Shown here in pieces: positions 1 through 7,008 of a DNA stretch of 11,684 nt (the first letter of the stretch is position 1; the number at the start of each line of letters is the position of its first letter). A program made the position numbers and the translations under genes. The notes below the pieces were generated by a model. It saw nothing but the letters and a program-made list of their open reading frames with translations. It ran no database searches and had not been told where the DNA came from. The DNA lies in assembly GCA_003520555.1 (NCBI GenBank), contig DOUO01000006.1, forward strand, positions 1 through 11,684. Reading direction: 5' to 3'. Origin of the DNA: Oscillospiraceae bacterium. GTDB taxonomy: Bacteria; Bacillota; Clostridia; Oscillospirales; Acutalibacteraceae.

Positions 1-24
1 GCTCTCTGTCAATAGTTGGGGTAA
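1..24. repeat. left terminal inverted repeat of the ISL3 element
   Basis: This end matches the reverse complement of 1386-1409 at about 18 of 24 positions. There are uninterrupted matches at the first five bases and over the ten-base block GTTGGGGTAA. It lies 42 bp beyond the transposase stop codon. The outermost G expected from the other end is cut off by the window edge. Confidence 0.85.
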
Positions 25-54
25 ACCCGAATATAAAACAGAATAAGAGAACAG

Positions 55-86
55 AACAAGCGATGGCTAAGAAGCTGTCGCTTGTT
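55..86 (-). terminator. possible transposase terminator hairpin
   Basis: The 9-bp perfect arms AACAAGCGA (55-63) and TCGCTTGTT (78-86) enclose a 14-nt loop that holds the transposase TAG stop. On the minus-strand RNA the hairpin is followed by a pyrimidine-rich tract (CTGTTCTCTTATT), not a clean U-run. It may stop transposase transcripts or protect the IS end from incoming transcription. The large loop and impure tail keep confidence modest. Confidence 0.4.
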
Positions 87-1284
87 TAGCGTTAATAGAG
101 AATTGGTAAGAAAAGATATGAAGGATACGGTTTCGGAATCTACGAAAATTCTGGTAGCCGTAAGCGATTCTTTTAAGTACTTTGATCTTGTTGTTACAGC
201 CCTCGGTAAACCCGTTGGTGATGGGAGAAGAAAAAGAATTTAGTATGCCTGTTATCCAGTTGATCATAGTTTGAGCGCATTTTTTAAATCTTTCAATACC
301 GCAGTCGTAAGCCGAATTGATCCAGTCAGATAGAGCTGCCTTGGCAGAGTCCCTGTCAGTACAATCAAGGATTTTCAGAAATTCTTCTTTGTAGAAATGA
401 GCGGTAGAAAGAGATGGCGAAGTGTATAGCATAATGTTTACTTGTTGTTTCTGTTCATCAGTTAGATCGTTAAAACGCTTGAAAAGGAGCTTTCTGGAGT
501 GTTTGAAATAAATACGGTATCGTTTGCTAAGCTTTTTCTGAACTTCTTTTCTGACACCGTCGAAAGCCCAGAACACCTGTCTGATCCAATGGTATTTGTC
601 AACGATCTGATCAGCTTTCTTAAACAGCTTGGAAGCCAACGATGCATAAGGTTTCCACATATCGCTGACGAAGGAAGTGACTTTATCTCTCTCAGACTTC
701 TTAAATCTCAAAAAGTATGTTGTCAAGTAGCTTTCATAGCGTTTTGGCAGGATGTCCAGTACCACCTTGTTAACCGGATCGGTAATGATGCATTGGTACT
801 TTTCTTTGTTTGTGTTGCCTTTGAATTCATCAATAGAAATGACAGATGGCAGATCTCGTAGTCCATATGATACAAGATCGAAAGTCCTCATAATTGTTGT
901 GGTTGAAAGATTTACCTCTTTACCGACGTCTGTAAAGGTTACTATATTCCTCAACCGATCAATAATATATGCCGACAAACGGTTAGTTCTCCTATGGTAA
1001 CGAGGCAAAAAGATATTCTTCTCATAAAAGCGTTTCCCGCATTGGCAACGATAACGCCGCTTTTGCAGATGAATATATGCCGCTTTGCCGTAGACAGGGA
1101 TATCTTTAATTATTTGTTCCCGGTAATCGTGTATCTTATCTGTTTTAGCTGAGCAGTTAGGACAACAATGCGCCTTCCGAGTGAGCTTGCCATAGATATG
1201 GATTTCTTTTTCGTTTGATTCGATTTTTCCGATAATTAAGTCTTGCAATCCGATGAGTTCTTCTGTAGAATAAGTGTAGAGCAT
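67..1284 (-). CDS. ISL3-family transposase
   Basis: This is a DDE transposase that would cut and join the ends of the surrounding element. The N-terminus has the zinc-binding module of the family: a CCPNC motif near residues 40-44 and a CQC motif near 80-82. An HTH-like stretch follows near 120-135 (VNLSTTTIMRTF). Likely catalytic acids are Asp152 in SIDEF, Asp208 in SDMWKPY and Glu361 in FTEGCNN, and this last motif is very typical of ISL3 transposases. The length of 405 residues is usual and the frame is unbroken. I chose the ATG at 1284 and not the one at 1302, because GGAGG sits 7 nt upstream of the former while the latter has no ribosome binding site. The start codon lies inside one arm of a 14-bp inverted repeat (see 1276-1351). 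Confidence 0.92.
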   Translation of the reverse strand: MLYTYSTEELIGLQDLIIGKIESNEKEIHIYGKLTRKAHCCPNCSAKTDKIHDYREQIIKDIPVYGKAAYIHLQKRRYRCQCGKRFYEKNIFLPRYHRRTNRLSAYIIDRLRNIVTFTDVGKEVNLSTTTIMRTFDLVSYGLRDLPSVISIDEFKGNTNKEKYQCIITDPVNKVVLDILPKRYESYLTTYFLRFKKSERDKVTSFVSDMWKPYASLASKLFKKADQIVDKYHWIRQVFWAFDGVRKEVQKKLSKRYRIYFKHSRKLLFKRFNDLTDEQKQQVNIMLYTSPSLSTAHFYKEEFLKILDCTDRDSAKAALSDWINSAYDCGIERFKKCAQTMINWITGILNSFSSPITNGFTEGCNNKIKVLKRIAYGYQNFRRFRNRILHIFSYQFSINAKQATAS

Positions 1285-1351
1285 ATTTGTTCCTCCGTTC
1301 ATGGTTTCTCGTCAATTCCATTTTAACGGATTTGGTGCAAATATGCTCTAC
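1276..1351 (-). repeat. 14-bp inverted repeat over the transposase start
   Basis: GTAGAGCATATTTG at 1276-1289 is the exact reverse complement of CAAATATGCTCTAC at 1338-1351. The inner arm contains the transposase ATG (1282-1284), and the loop contains its GGAGG site. A candidate -10 box (TAAAAT, minus strand, 1320-1325) lies in the loop, although no convincing -35 is seen at the right distance. RNA started inside the loop would lack the outer arm and leave the start codon free. RNA entering from outside the element would carry both arms and pair the start codon away. Some other IS families use this kind of read-through block; its use here is inferred. Confidence 0.6.
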
Positions 1352-1385
1352 TTTTTTTCACTTTATTCTTTGTAGCCTCTATTTG

Positions 1386-1410
1386 TTACCCCAACATTTA
1401 TTATAGAGCC
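1386..1410. repeat. right terminal inverted repeat of the ISL3 element
   Basis: This end reads GGCTCT inward from 1410 and carries the TTACCCCAAC block that mirrors the left end. It marks the boundary between the element and the rmuC terminator. The next base, 1411, starts the T-tract side of that terminator. Confidence 0.87.
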
Positions 1411-1443
1411 AATAAAACGAGGTCGGCTCATCGAGCCGACCTC
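1411..1443 (-). terminator. rmuC intrinsic terminator
   Basis: The perfect 11-bp stem GAGGTCGGCTC (1419-1429) and GAGCCGACCTC (1433-1443) has a 3-nt loop. On the minus strand it is followed by GTTTTATT (1418-1411). It lies 17 bp after the rmuC stop. The ISL3 element begins right at the end of the T-tract, so the distal T-tract may be part of the target duplication. Confidence 0.88.
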
Positions 1444-1459
1444 AATCTTTTATATAGCT

Positions 1460-2713
1460 TTATTCCGGTAACGCTGTCGTGTTGGTTTGTACATCCTTAA
1501 GCTTGCGCTGAATCTGCCGCGTCCTTACTCCAACCAATTTGTCAAGCTCGTTGTTAGCCTGATTAATCCTTGCTTGAGTAGCAAGAAGAACGTCGTTAAA
1601 CTTATCAAACTCTGCCTTGACGGACGCCAGCACATCCCAAACCTCCGCGCTGCGCTTTTGAACGGCAAGAGTTTTAAAGCCCATTTGCAGCGAATTCAGT
1701 AAAGCTGCCATTGTGCTCGGTCCCGCGATGTTGACCTTGTATTCACGCTGCAAAATTTCAACAAGACCGCGGTTTACAACCTCGCTGTACAAGCCCTCAA
1801 ACGGCAAAAACATAATTGCGAATTCAGTTGTGTCGGGAGGAGAAATGTATTTATCGCGAATATCTTTCGCTTCATTTTTGATTGTAGTAATAAGCGCCTT
1901 TGAACAAAGCTCGATTTTTTCCTTATCACCCTCGTCAACAGCGTCGCGAAGCGCCGCATATGTGTCTCCGGGGAACTTTGAGTCAATCGGAAGATAAATA
2001 AATCCGTTGTCCTCGGCGGGAAGCCTGACGGCAAACTCAACAACGTTTTTGGAACCTTTTATGGTTGCGACGTTTTCATCGTACTGTTCGGGAGACAAAA
2101 TTTCGCGCAGGATGCTGCCAAGCTGAATTTCGCCCAAAATACCGCGTGTCTTTACATTTGACAATACTTTTTTCAGGTCGCCTACCCCGACGGCAAGGCT
2201 TTGCATTTCGCCCAAGCCCTTGTAAACCTGCTCAAGCCTTTCGTTAACAAGCGAAAAGCTGCGGTTCATCTTTTCCTCAAGCGTTTTTTGCAGTTTGTCG
2301 TCAACAGTCTTGCGCATTTCTTCAAGCTTTGAGGTGTTTTCCTCACGCATAAGCTCAAGCTGCCTGTTCATCGAAACGCGGATGTTTTCAAGCTTTTGCT
2401 CGTTTGTCATCGAATAGTCGTTCATCCTCTGTTCAAGACGAGTCAACCTTTCCGACTGTGATTCGGAGTACGCACGCTGATTATCAAGCAGCATATCGCC
2501 CATATACTTTATGCTTGCCTGGGTTTGCGCGTTTAGCTCGCCGCGCAGAGAACTCTGTTGAACGCTGATTTCCTGCCGTATTTCAGGCACAAGCTCCTGC
2601 CTTACGGCTTGAACGGTCTCAGTTGCATTATTTTTCCTAAAAAGAATTATAATAAGCGAAACTGCGGAGGAAACCGCCGCAACCGCGCTCAGTATAACCG
2701 CTAATGCTTCCAT
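1460..2713 (-). CDS. rmuC: DNA recombination protein RmuC
   Basis: RmuC proteins are linked to limiting DNA inversion and rearrangement at repeats. The C-terminal core is related to restriction-type nuclease folds, but the biochemical activity is not settled. The 417-residue product has an N-terminal membrane segment at about residues 5-25. A long charged coiled coil spans about 80-165. The conserved core starts at RGILGE (190-195), with DSKFP at 244-248, FLPFEGLYSEV at 302-312 and the strongly conserved IAGPSTMAALLNSLQMGF at 329-346. Length and order fit the family well. The ATG at 2713 has AAGGA about 9 nt upstream. It seems to be a single-gene unit, with its own promoter at 2746-2775 and terminator at 1411-1443. 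The ISL3 copy just downstream does not damage the gene. Confidence 0.95.
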   Translation of the reverse strand: MEALAVILSAVAAVSSAVSLIIILFRKNNATETVQAVRQELVPEIRQEISVQQSSLRGELNAQTQASIKYMGDMLLDNQRAYSESQSERLTRLEQRMNDYSMTNEQKLENIRVSMNRQLELMREENTSKLEEMRKTVDDKLQKTLEEKMNRSFSLVNERLEQVYKGLGEMQSLAVGVGDLKKVLSNVKTRGILGEIQLGSILREILSPEQYDENVATIKGSKNVVEFAVRLPAEDNGFIYLPIDSKFPGDTYAALRDAVDEGDKEKIELCSKALITTIKNEAKDIRDKYISPPDTTEFAIMFLPFEGLYSEVVNRGLVEILQREYKVNIAGPSTMAALLNSLQMGFKTLAVQKRSAEVWDVLASVKAEFDKFNDVLLATQARINQANNELDKLVGVRTRQIQRKLKDVQTNTTALPE

Positions 2714-2745
2714 ATTGTCACATCCTTACATGATATTATGTTTAA

Positions 2746-2775
2746 AGTATACCACATCGCGGCGTGCACGGTCAA
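2746..2775 (-). promoter_or_regulatory. sigma-A promoter of rmuC
   Basis: On the minus strand, TTGACC (2775-2770) and TATACT (2751-2746) are 18 bp apart, and a TG one base before the -10 gives an extended -10. The start site would be near 2739, leaving a leader of about 25 nt. A short palindrome, TATAGGGCTATA, sits just upstream at 2781-2792; it may be chance or an operator. Confidence 0.75.
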
Positions 2776-2822
2776 CAGAGTATAGGGCTATAAAGCGGAC
2801 AGAGCTCTCATATTTAAGGTTT

Positions 2823-3746
2823 TCATTCAAATACTGTTTCCACATGTTTTCGGCACCCTTCGGGCGAATACAAAAATCTGTTCATATGGTTGCCGCTGAA
2901 GTAATATTCGGGTTGTTTAGGACTGTATTTGTACTCAAATGTGTCAATTATAATCAGCTTGATTTTCATTTTGCCGGGAATTATGCTTTTTATGTACACG
3001 CTTGCCTGCATACCGGCGCGGACGTTTTCTTTGTTTTCCGCAAGTCCCGCCAAGTTCGGAGACAGCTCAATAAAAGCGCCGTAGTTTTCCACGCTGCGGA
3101 CAATTCCCGTAACTGTTTCTCCCGCGGAAAATTTTGCGGCATTTTCCTCCCATGTACCCAAAAGCTCCTTGTGACTTAAGCTTATTCTGCCGTTTTCAAT
3201 TGATTTTACCACCGTTTTAATGTTCATCCCGTTGTAAAATCTTTCACGAGGATGTTCAATTCGCGATACAGAAATTGAGTCAATCGGCAGCAGCGCGGCA
3301 ATTCCGCACCCAATGTCCGCAAACGCTCCGAAGCTTTCAAGGCGAGTAACCGCAGCGTCAATGACGTCGCCTTTTTTCAGCTTTGAAATATAGTTTTCGT
3401 AACAAAGCCTTTGCGCGTTTTCGCGCGAAAGCAATGCAAGCTTGTCGCCGTTTTCGTCGGTAACAATATCACTGACGGTAAAACAAACAGGGCGGTTAAC
3501 CCGTGAAATCACCGCAATGTCGCGCACGCTTCCGTCCCGTATGCCGATTGCGCCCATTTCGCGCGGAATAAGTCCTTTCATGCACCCGAGCTCTACGCTC
3601 AGATTATGTCCGGAATCACATACGGCTGCCCGCGCTTCAAGTATAGTGTTTTTTTCCATAGCTTCACGCAAAAGCTGTTCGCTTTGTAAAATCCCGTGGT
3701 TTTTCCTGCTTGTTATCAGCTTTCCCTCGGGCAAATATTCGCTCAT
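2823..3746 (-). CDS. S1-domain RNA-binding protein, ribosomal protein S1-like
   Basis: This 307-residue protein is built of S1-type OB folds, so it should bind single-stranded RNA and may act in translation or RNA turnover. The first domain (about 35-107) is degenerate. The second (about 124-193) is typical, with KKGDVIDAAVTRLESFGAFADI and a GRISLSHKELLG end. The third (about 206-265) has the motif VTGIVRSVENYGAFIEL and is cut short. It is smaller than a full ribosomal S1 and the tail after residue 265 is unlike S1. An accessory S1-like protein is therefore more likely than the main rpsA product. I chose the ATG at 3746 because GGAGGT lies 6 nt upstream; an earlier in-frame start at 3815 would fall inside the upstream terminator. 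It follows the transglutaminase operon on the same strand but is separated by a strong terminator. I could not find a clear promoter in the 67-bp gap. Confidence 0.88.
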   Translation of the reverse strand: MSEYLPEGKLITSRKNHGILQSEQLLREAMEKNTILEARAAVCDSGHNLSVELGCMKGLIPREMGAIGIRDGSVRDIAVISRVNRPVCFTVSDIVTDENGDKLALLSRENAQRLCYENYISKLKKGDVIDAAVTRLESFGAFADIGCGIAALLPIDSISVSRIEHPRERFYNGMNIKTVVKSIENGRISLSHKELLGTWEENAAKFSAGETVTGIVRSVENYGAFIELSPNLAGLAENKENVRAGMQASVYIKSIIPGKMKIKLIIIDTFEYKYSPKQPEYYFSGNHMNRFLYSPEGCRKHVETVFE

Positions 3747-3813
3747 TTTATGACCTCCGTTATATTGCAGTTTGGTTTCAACAATATATATGAACCGAAG
3801 GTCTGACTTATTC

Positions 3814-3844
3814 AAAAACGCACGTCCGTCGGACGTGCGTTTTT
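3814..3844 (-). terminator. terminator of the moxR-DUF58-transglutaminase operon
   Basis: This is a perfect 14-bp stem (AAAAACGCACGTCC at 3814-3827 and its complement at 3831-3844) with a 3-nt loop. Both strands end in a T5 run, so it could act in both directions. It lies 33 bp after the transglutaminase stop and just before the S1 gene leader, so it should largely uncouple the two units. Confidence 0.92.
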
Positions 3845-3876
3845 ATGCTAACCCCTGATTAAAAAATTATATTACC

Positions 3877-6042
3877 TCAGTAAAGGCATATTACATATTT
3901 CAGGTACAGCTTCTTAAGGGTTTTGCTGTTTGCTTCTATGGAGCGTATTGCGGCTTTGCAGTAGCTTACAATTAATTTTAAATCCTCTTTGTCCGCGCCG
4001 CTTCGGCTGAATTTGGCTTTTTCGGCGGCCGATACAACCTCTTTCGGTATATATGAGCGCAGGTGCTTTGAAAGCTTTTGGGCATATCTGTAGGCTTCAA
4101 TCGCGCCCGTGCTTATGTCGCTGCCGAATATCCTGCCGCTGCGAAGCTTATTGGTTATCCTGCGGCGCAAAATAACCGCGATAATAAGCAAAGCCATTGC
4201 CGCCGCAGTAATCAGCGCGACCGCAACAGGGTGAGGTATACCGCTGACTTGGGACTTGGAGGAAAGAACAGATTTTTCTTTTTCGGAATTATCAGTCGGG
4301 CTTTCCGCAGTTGTTGAGCTTTCCGTTTGCGCGGCAACAGTAGTTGGTTCCTCGGTCGTGGGTTTTGCCGTCGCTTCATTGGTTTGAGACTCTGTTTCGA
4401 CCTCGGATTTTGGAAAAGAGGTACCCTGACCGGGCGTTACGTCAAAAGGCTGCCAGCCAATCAACGGGTCGTAATACTCAGCCCATGCGTGCCGGCTCTG
4501 CTGACTTACGGTTATTGTTTCTTGAGAATTGTGTTCCTCCGAAACAAAAAACTTATATCCCGAAGCATATCTTGCCGGAATTCCAAGCTCCTTTAAAATC
4601 AGCGCGGCGGCTGTGGCGTAGTGAATACACCAGCCTTCCTTTTTCTTTAAGAACCAACTTAAGTAGTCCTCGTCCGCAGGAATTTTTCCGTCGGTAATTG
4701 AGTATTTACCGTTAAGTGTGTCAAAGAATTGGCGCGCCGCTTTTATCTTTCCGTCAAGCGGCTCGTGGTCTCTTGCTGAGGCAAGATAGGTGTTTTCACT
4801 GACAATATCGCTTACACCCTTTGGTACTTGCGTGTAGTTTTTATAAACGTATTCGGCGTAACCGTTATCATGGTAAGCCTCGTTAAAGGAATCGGTAGGG
4901 AACAGCCCGAAATCCTTGACGGTAAAGCCATAGCTGTCAACAGGATTTTTTGTTGCCTTCAAGTATATGTCTTTGTTTATGTCAAAATTATCCTCAAGAC
5001 CGTATTTTACGTCAATTATGTAAGGAAACAGCGAATGTTCGCGCGGAATAAGCTCTTTAACGGAAAGCTTCCTTGCGGGAGGCGTTTCGGGCATTGAAGA
5101 TAAGTATTTATCGTCCATTCCGAAACGAAGGGTTAAACTATACCTGTCCTCCCAGTTATCCGCTTTTTGAATCCACATGTTGTCGGAAAATTCGGAATAA
5201 GCCGCGTCTTTAAGGTAAACGTCGCCGCTTGGAATATCGGTTAATACATTTACTTCATCCAGACTGTTAAGATTCAAATCGTCCAATTCCGTTAAATCAA
5301 CAGTATCATAAAAGTCAATGCCGGTGTTTTGGGTGCGGTACGCGCCGCCGAGTCCGGGCAAATTTGAGGCAATTTGGTTAAGCTGTTCGGACGGGTTGCC
5401 GGAAACAGCGTTAATAATCAGCGCCGCGGCAGTGAATCCCGCAATGCACTGAATAAATACCGCAGGAGTAAAATTTATGTTTATGCGGTGCATGTAACGC
5501 AACACAAACAGCGTGAGGAAAATTACGGCGCAAACCGACAGCGGAAAAAGTCCGGGAGGCGTGTCCTTTGCCAAATAACACGGCAACACGGCAATTATTC
5601 CGATAATCGCCGCAGGCAAAGCCCGCCTTAAGCGTACAAGCGTAACCGTTATTATCATTGATAATAAAACAGCGGTACAGTCAAGAAAAAGATTAACCTC
5701 AGCCGAATCGGCTTTTATCGGTTTCAGCCACGAATAGGCGTAGCTGAGTTTGTTTAAGATTATGTTTATAAAATTTACGGCGCTCAGCCAAAGGTTGCCG
5801 CGGATAATACACATTATAATAATCGTAATCGCGGCGAAAACCGCAGTGGTCACGGCAAACGCCTTATTATTTTTGACGGCAATTGAAAGTCCCGTAAACA
5901 ATGCGGCGGTAATTGACGAATACGCGAAAACCTCCCAAAAATTCGCTTTTATCGAAAACGCTGTCAGCGAACAGTAAATAAGCGAAATAACCAGGACTGT
6001 GCCGGCTATGCCGTATAGGATGGGGTGAATAAGTTTTTTCAA
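3877..6042 (-). CDS. membrane transglutaminase-like protein (TgpA-type)
   Basis: This 721-residue membrane protein carries a transglutaminase/protease-like domain outside the cell. Several hydrophobic helices fill residues 8-30, 36-56, 62-82, 120-138, 141-158, 164-182 and 193-213. A large extracytoplasmic region follows. Its core has the expected triad: Cys472 in GWCIHYA, His518 in RHAWAEYY and Asp534 in FDVTPG. A Thr/Ser/Glu-rich linker runs from about 548 to 592. Another membrane helix spans about 604-627, then comes a basic cytoplasmic tail. The start is TTG at 6042, whose TTGA overlaps the stop of the DUF58 gene; GGAGG is about 10 nt upstream. This points to translational coupling. It is the last gene of a MoxR-DUF58-transglutaminase operon. 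Substrate and reaction are unknown, as for most of the family. Confidence 0.9.
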   Translation of the reverse strand: MKKLIHPILYGIAGTVLVISLIYCSLTAFSIKANFWEVFAYSSITAALFTGLSIAVKNNKAFAVTTAVFAAITIIIMCIIRGNLWLSAVNFINIILNKLSYAYSWLKPIKADSAEVNLFLDCTAVLLSMIITVTLVRLRRALPAAIIGIIAVLPCYLAKDTPPGLFPLSVCAVIFLTLFVLRYMHRININFTPAVFIQCIAGFTAAALIINAVSGNPSEQLNQIASNLPGLGGAYRTQNTGIDFYDTVDLTELDDLNLNSLDEVNVLTDIPSGDVYLKDAAYSEFSDNMWIQKADNWEDRYSLTLRFGMDDKYLSSMPETPPARKLSVKELIPREHSLFPYIIDVKYGLEDNFDINKDIYLKATKNPVDSYGFTVKDFGLFPTDSFNEAYHDNGYAEYVYKNYTQVPKGVSDIVSENTYLASARDHEPLDGKIKAARQFFDTLNGKYSITDGKIPADEDYLSWFLKKKEGWCIHYATAAALILKELGIPARYASGYKFFVSEEHNSQETITVSQQSRHAWAEYYDPLIGWQPFDVTPGQGTSFPKSEVETESQTNEATAKPTTEEPTTVAAQTESSTTAESPTDNSEKEKSVLSSKSQVSGIPHPVAVALITAAAMALLIIAVILRRRITNKLRSGRIFGSDISTGAIEAYRYAQKLSKHLRSYIPKEVVSAAEKAKFSRSGADKEDLKLIVSYCKAAIRSIEANSKTLKKLYLKYVICLY

Positions 6043-7007
6043 GAGCTTACCACCTCCTCGCCGTCGGCACTGATTATAAAAACATCAGCGGCACCGGTGT
6101 AAGGGGCGGAGCTTTCAACGCCGTTATATATATTGTTCAGGCAGATTTTAACGTCGTCACGCGATTCAATTTTAAAGTATCCGCAGCGTTTTGAAGCGCA
6201 GTAAAACTCCTTCTGAGCTGAAATAAGCTTTTCGGCGGTGTAAACAAACCGAGCGATAATGCTGTCGTTTTGATCGGGCTTGTCGGTTAAATCAAGCCTT
6301 ATTACAAGATTTCGCAGTACGGGAAGGCTTGGCTCGCGTACGAAAAGCTCGTCGTATTTTGAGGACACCTTCCAGTGCACATTCTTCACGCTGTCTCCGT
6401 CCCTAAACGGACGAAGCTCGTAATTATCGGAAAAGCCTCCGCCGGGCTTTGGCTTGAAGCCAAGCACCCGCGTATTGTCGGCGGACGGAACAAATGAAGG
6501 CTTTTCGTGTTCAGGCATTACCGTTATTTGCCTTCTGACCTTAATTTTCATCGGAATAAAAAACATACCCGCAAAATCAAACACCGCGCACCCGACGAAG
6601 CCGGTATCAACATTGCCGCAGTGACTTGAAATGCTGTTGTTTATAATGATAAACGGCTTTTTTGAGCTGCCGAAAAATGTGATTTTGCGGTAGCGCTTTT
6701 TGCTGCCTGAAAAACGGTTTTCGCAGCTCACTCTAACCCTAAGCTGCGGAAAAACAGCGGCGTTGCCCGATTTTGAAATCAACTTAAATTCGGCGGTATC
6801 GCCTTTTTTCAGCGTCTTAGGAACAGCTGCCGTCAATCCCTGAACTGCCGCGTGAAGCATGAACGGAAGGCTTACAAAAAGCGAAACAAGCGGCATAAAT
6901 AAAAACATCAAAAATACATTCCAGGTTGTTTGCTCAAAAAAGTGAAACGCCGAAAATATAAACAGAGCCGCAAGGCCGCCAAGATATATCAGCCAATTTT
7001 TTATCAT
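6039..7007 (-). CDS. DUF58 domain protein
   Basis: This is the middle gene of the MoxR cassette. Two membrane helices are visible at about residues 5-22 and 30-49. A beta-rich region of about 60-165 probably lies outside the membrane core. The DUF58 signature follows at about 197-217: ELRPFRDGDSVKNVHWKVSSK, split here as ELRPFRDGD and NVHWKVSSK. DUF58 regions resemble von Willebrand A folds and occur next to MoxR ATPases; the function is not established. Its length of 322 residues is a little short for the family. Its ATG comes one base after the moxR stop, with GAGG about 8 nt upstream. Its end overlaps the next gene by 4 nt, so the three genes are almost certainly co-transcribed. Confidence 0.9.
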   Translation of the reverse strand: MIKNWLIYLGGLAALFIFSAFHFFEQTTWNVFLMFLFMPLVSLFVSLPFMLHAAVQGLTAAVPKTLKKGDTAEFKLISKSGNAAVFPQLRVRVSCENRFSGSKKRYRKITFFGSSKKPFIIINNSISSHCGNVDTGFVGCAVFDFAGMFFIPMKIKVRRQITVMPEHEKPSFVPSADNTRVLGFKPKPGGGFSDNYELRPFRDGDSVKNVHWKVSSKYDELFVREPSLPVLRNLVIRLDLTDKPDQNDSIIARFVYTAEKLISAQKEFYCASKRCGYFKIESRDDVKICLNNIYNGVESSAPYTGAADVFIISADGEEVVSS

Positions 7008-7008
7008 A

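Larger units (their letters stand above)
1..1410 (-). mobile_element. ISL3-family insertion sequence, nearly complete
   Basis: The element is bounded by imperfect inverted repeats at 1-24 and 1386-1410. Outward from the tips both read GCTCT, and both share GTTGGGGTAA further in; about 18 of 24 positions match. The right tip has one more outer G (GGCTCT), so the first base of the left end probably lies one base before the window. The single transposase gene fills most of the roughly 1.4-kb length, which is normal for ISL3 elements. The family usually makes an 8-bp target duplication. The 8 bases after the right end (1411-1418, AATAAAAC) are the expected copy, but its partner lies outside the window. 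The transposase frame is intact, so the copy may be active. The insertion sits directly against the rmuC terminator. Confidence 0.9.

Noticed and set aside
499..861. Plus-strand frames inside the transposase region
   Set aside because: They are shadows of a clear ISL3 transposase on the other strand.
1285..1302. Six-codon N-terminal extension of the transposase from the ATG at 1302
   Set aside because: No ribosome site precedes 1302, while GGAGG is well placed before the ATG at 1284.
2715..3179. 154-codon plus-strand frame
   Set aside because: It lies antisense to the S1 gene and the rmuC promoter, has low-complexity non-family sequence, and no ribosome site.
3747..3813. Promoter for the S1 gene
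   Set aside because: A+T-rich -10-like sequences exist (TATATT), but no -35 fits at 16-18 bp, so I did not call one.
3747..3815. 23-codon extension of the S1 protein
   Set aside because: It would begin inside the terminator hairpin, and GGAGGT is ideally placed before the ATG at 3746.
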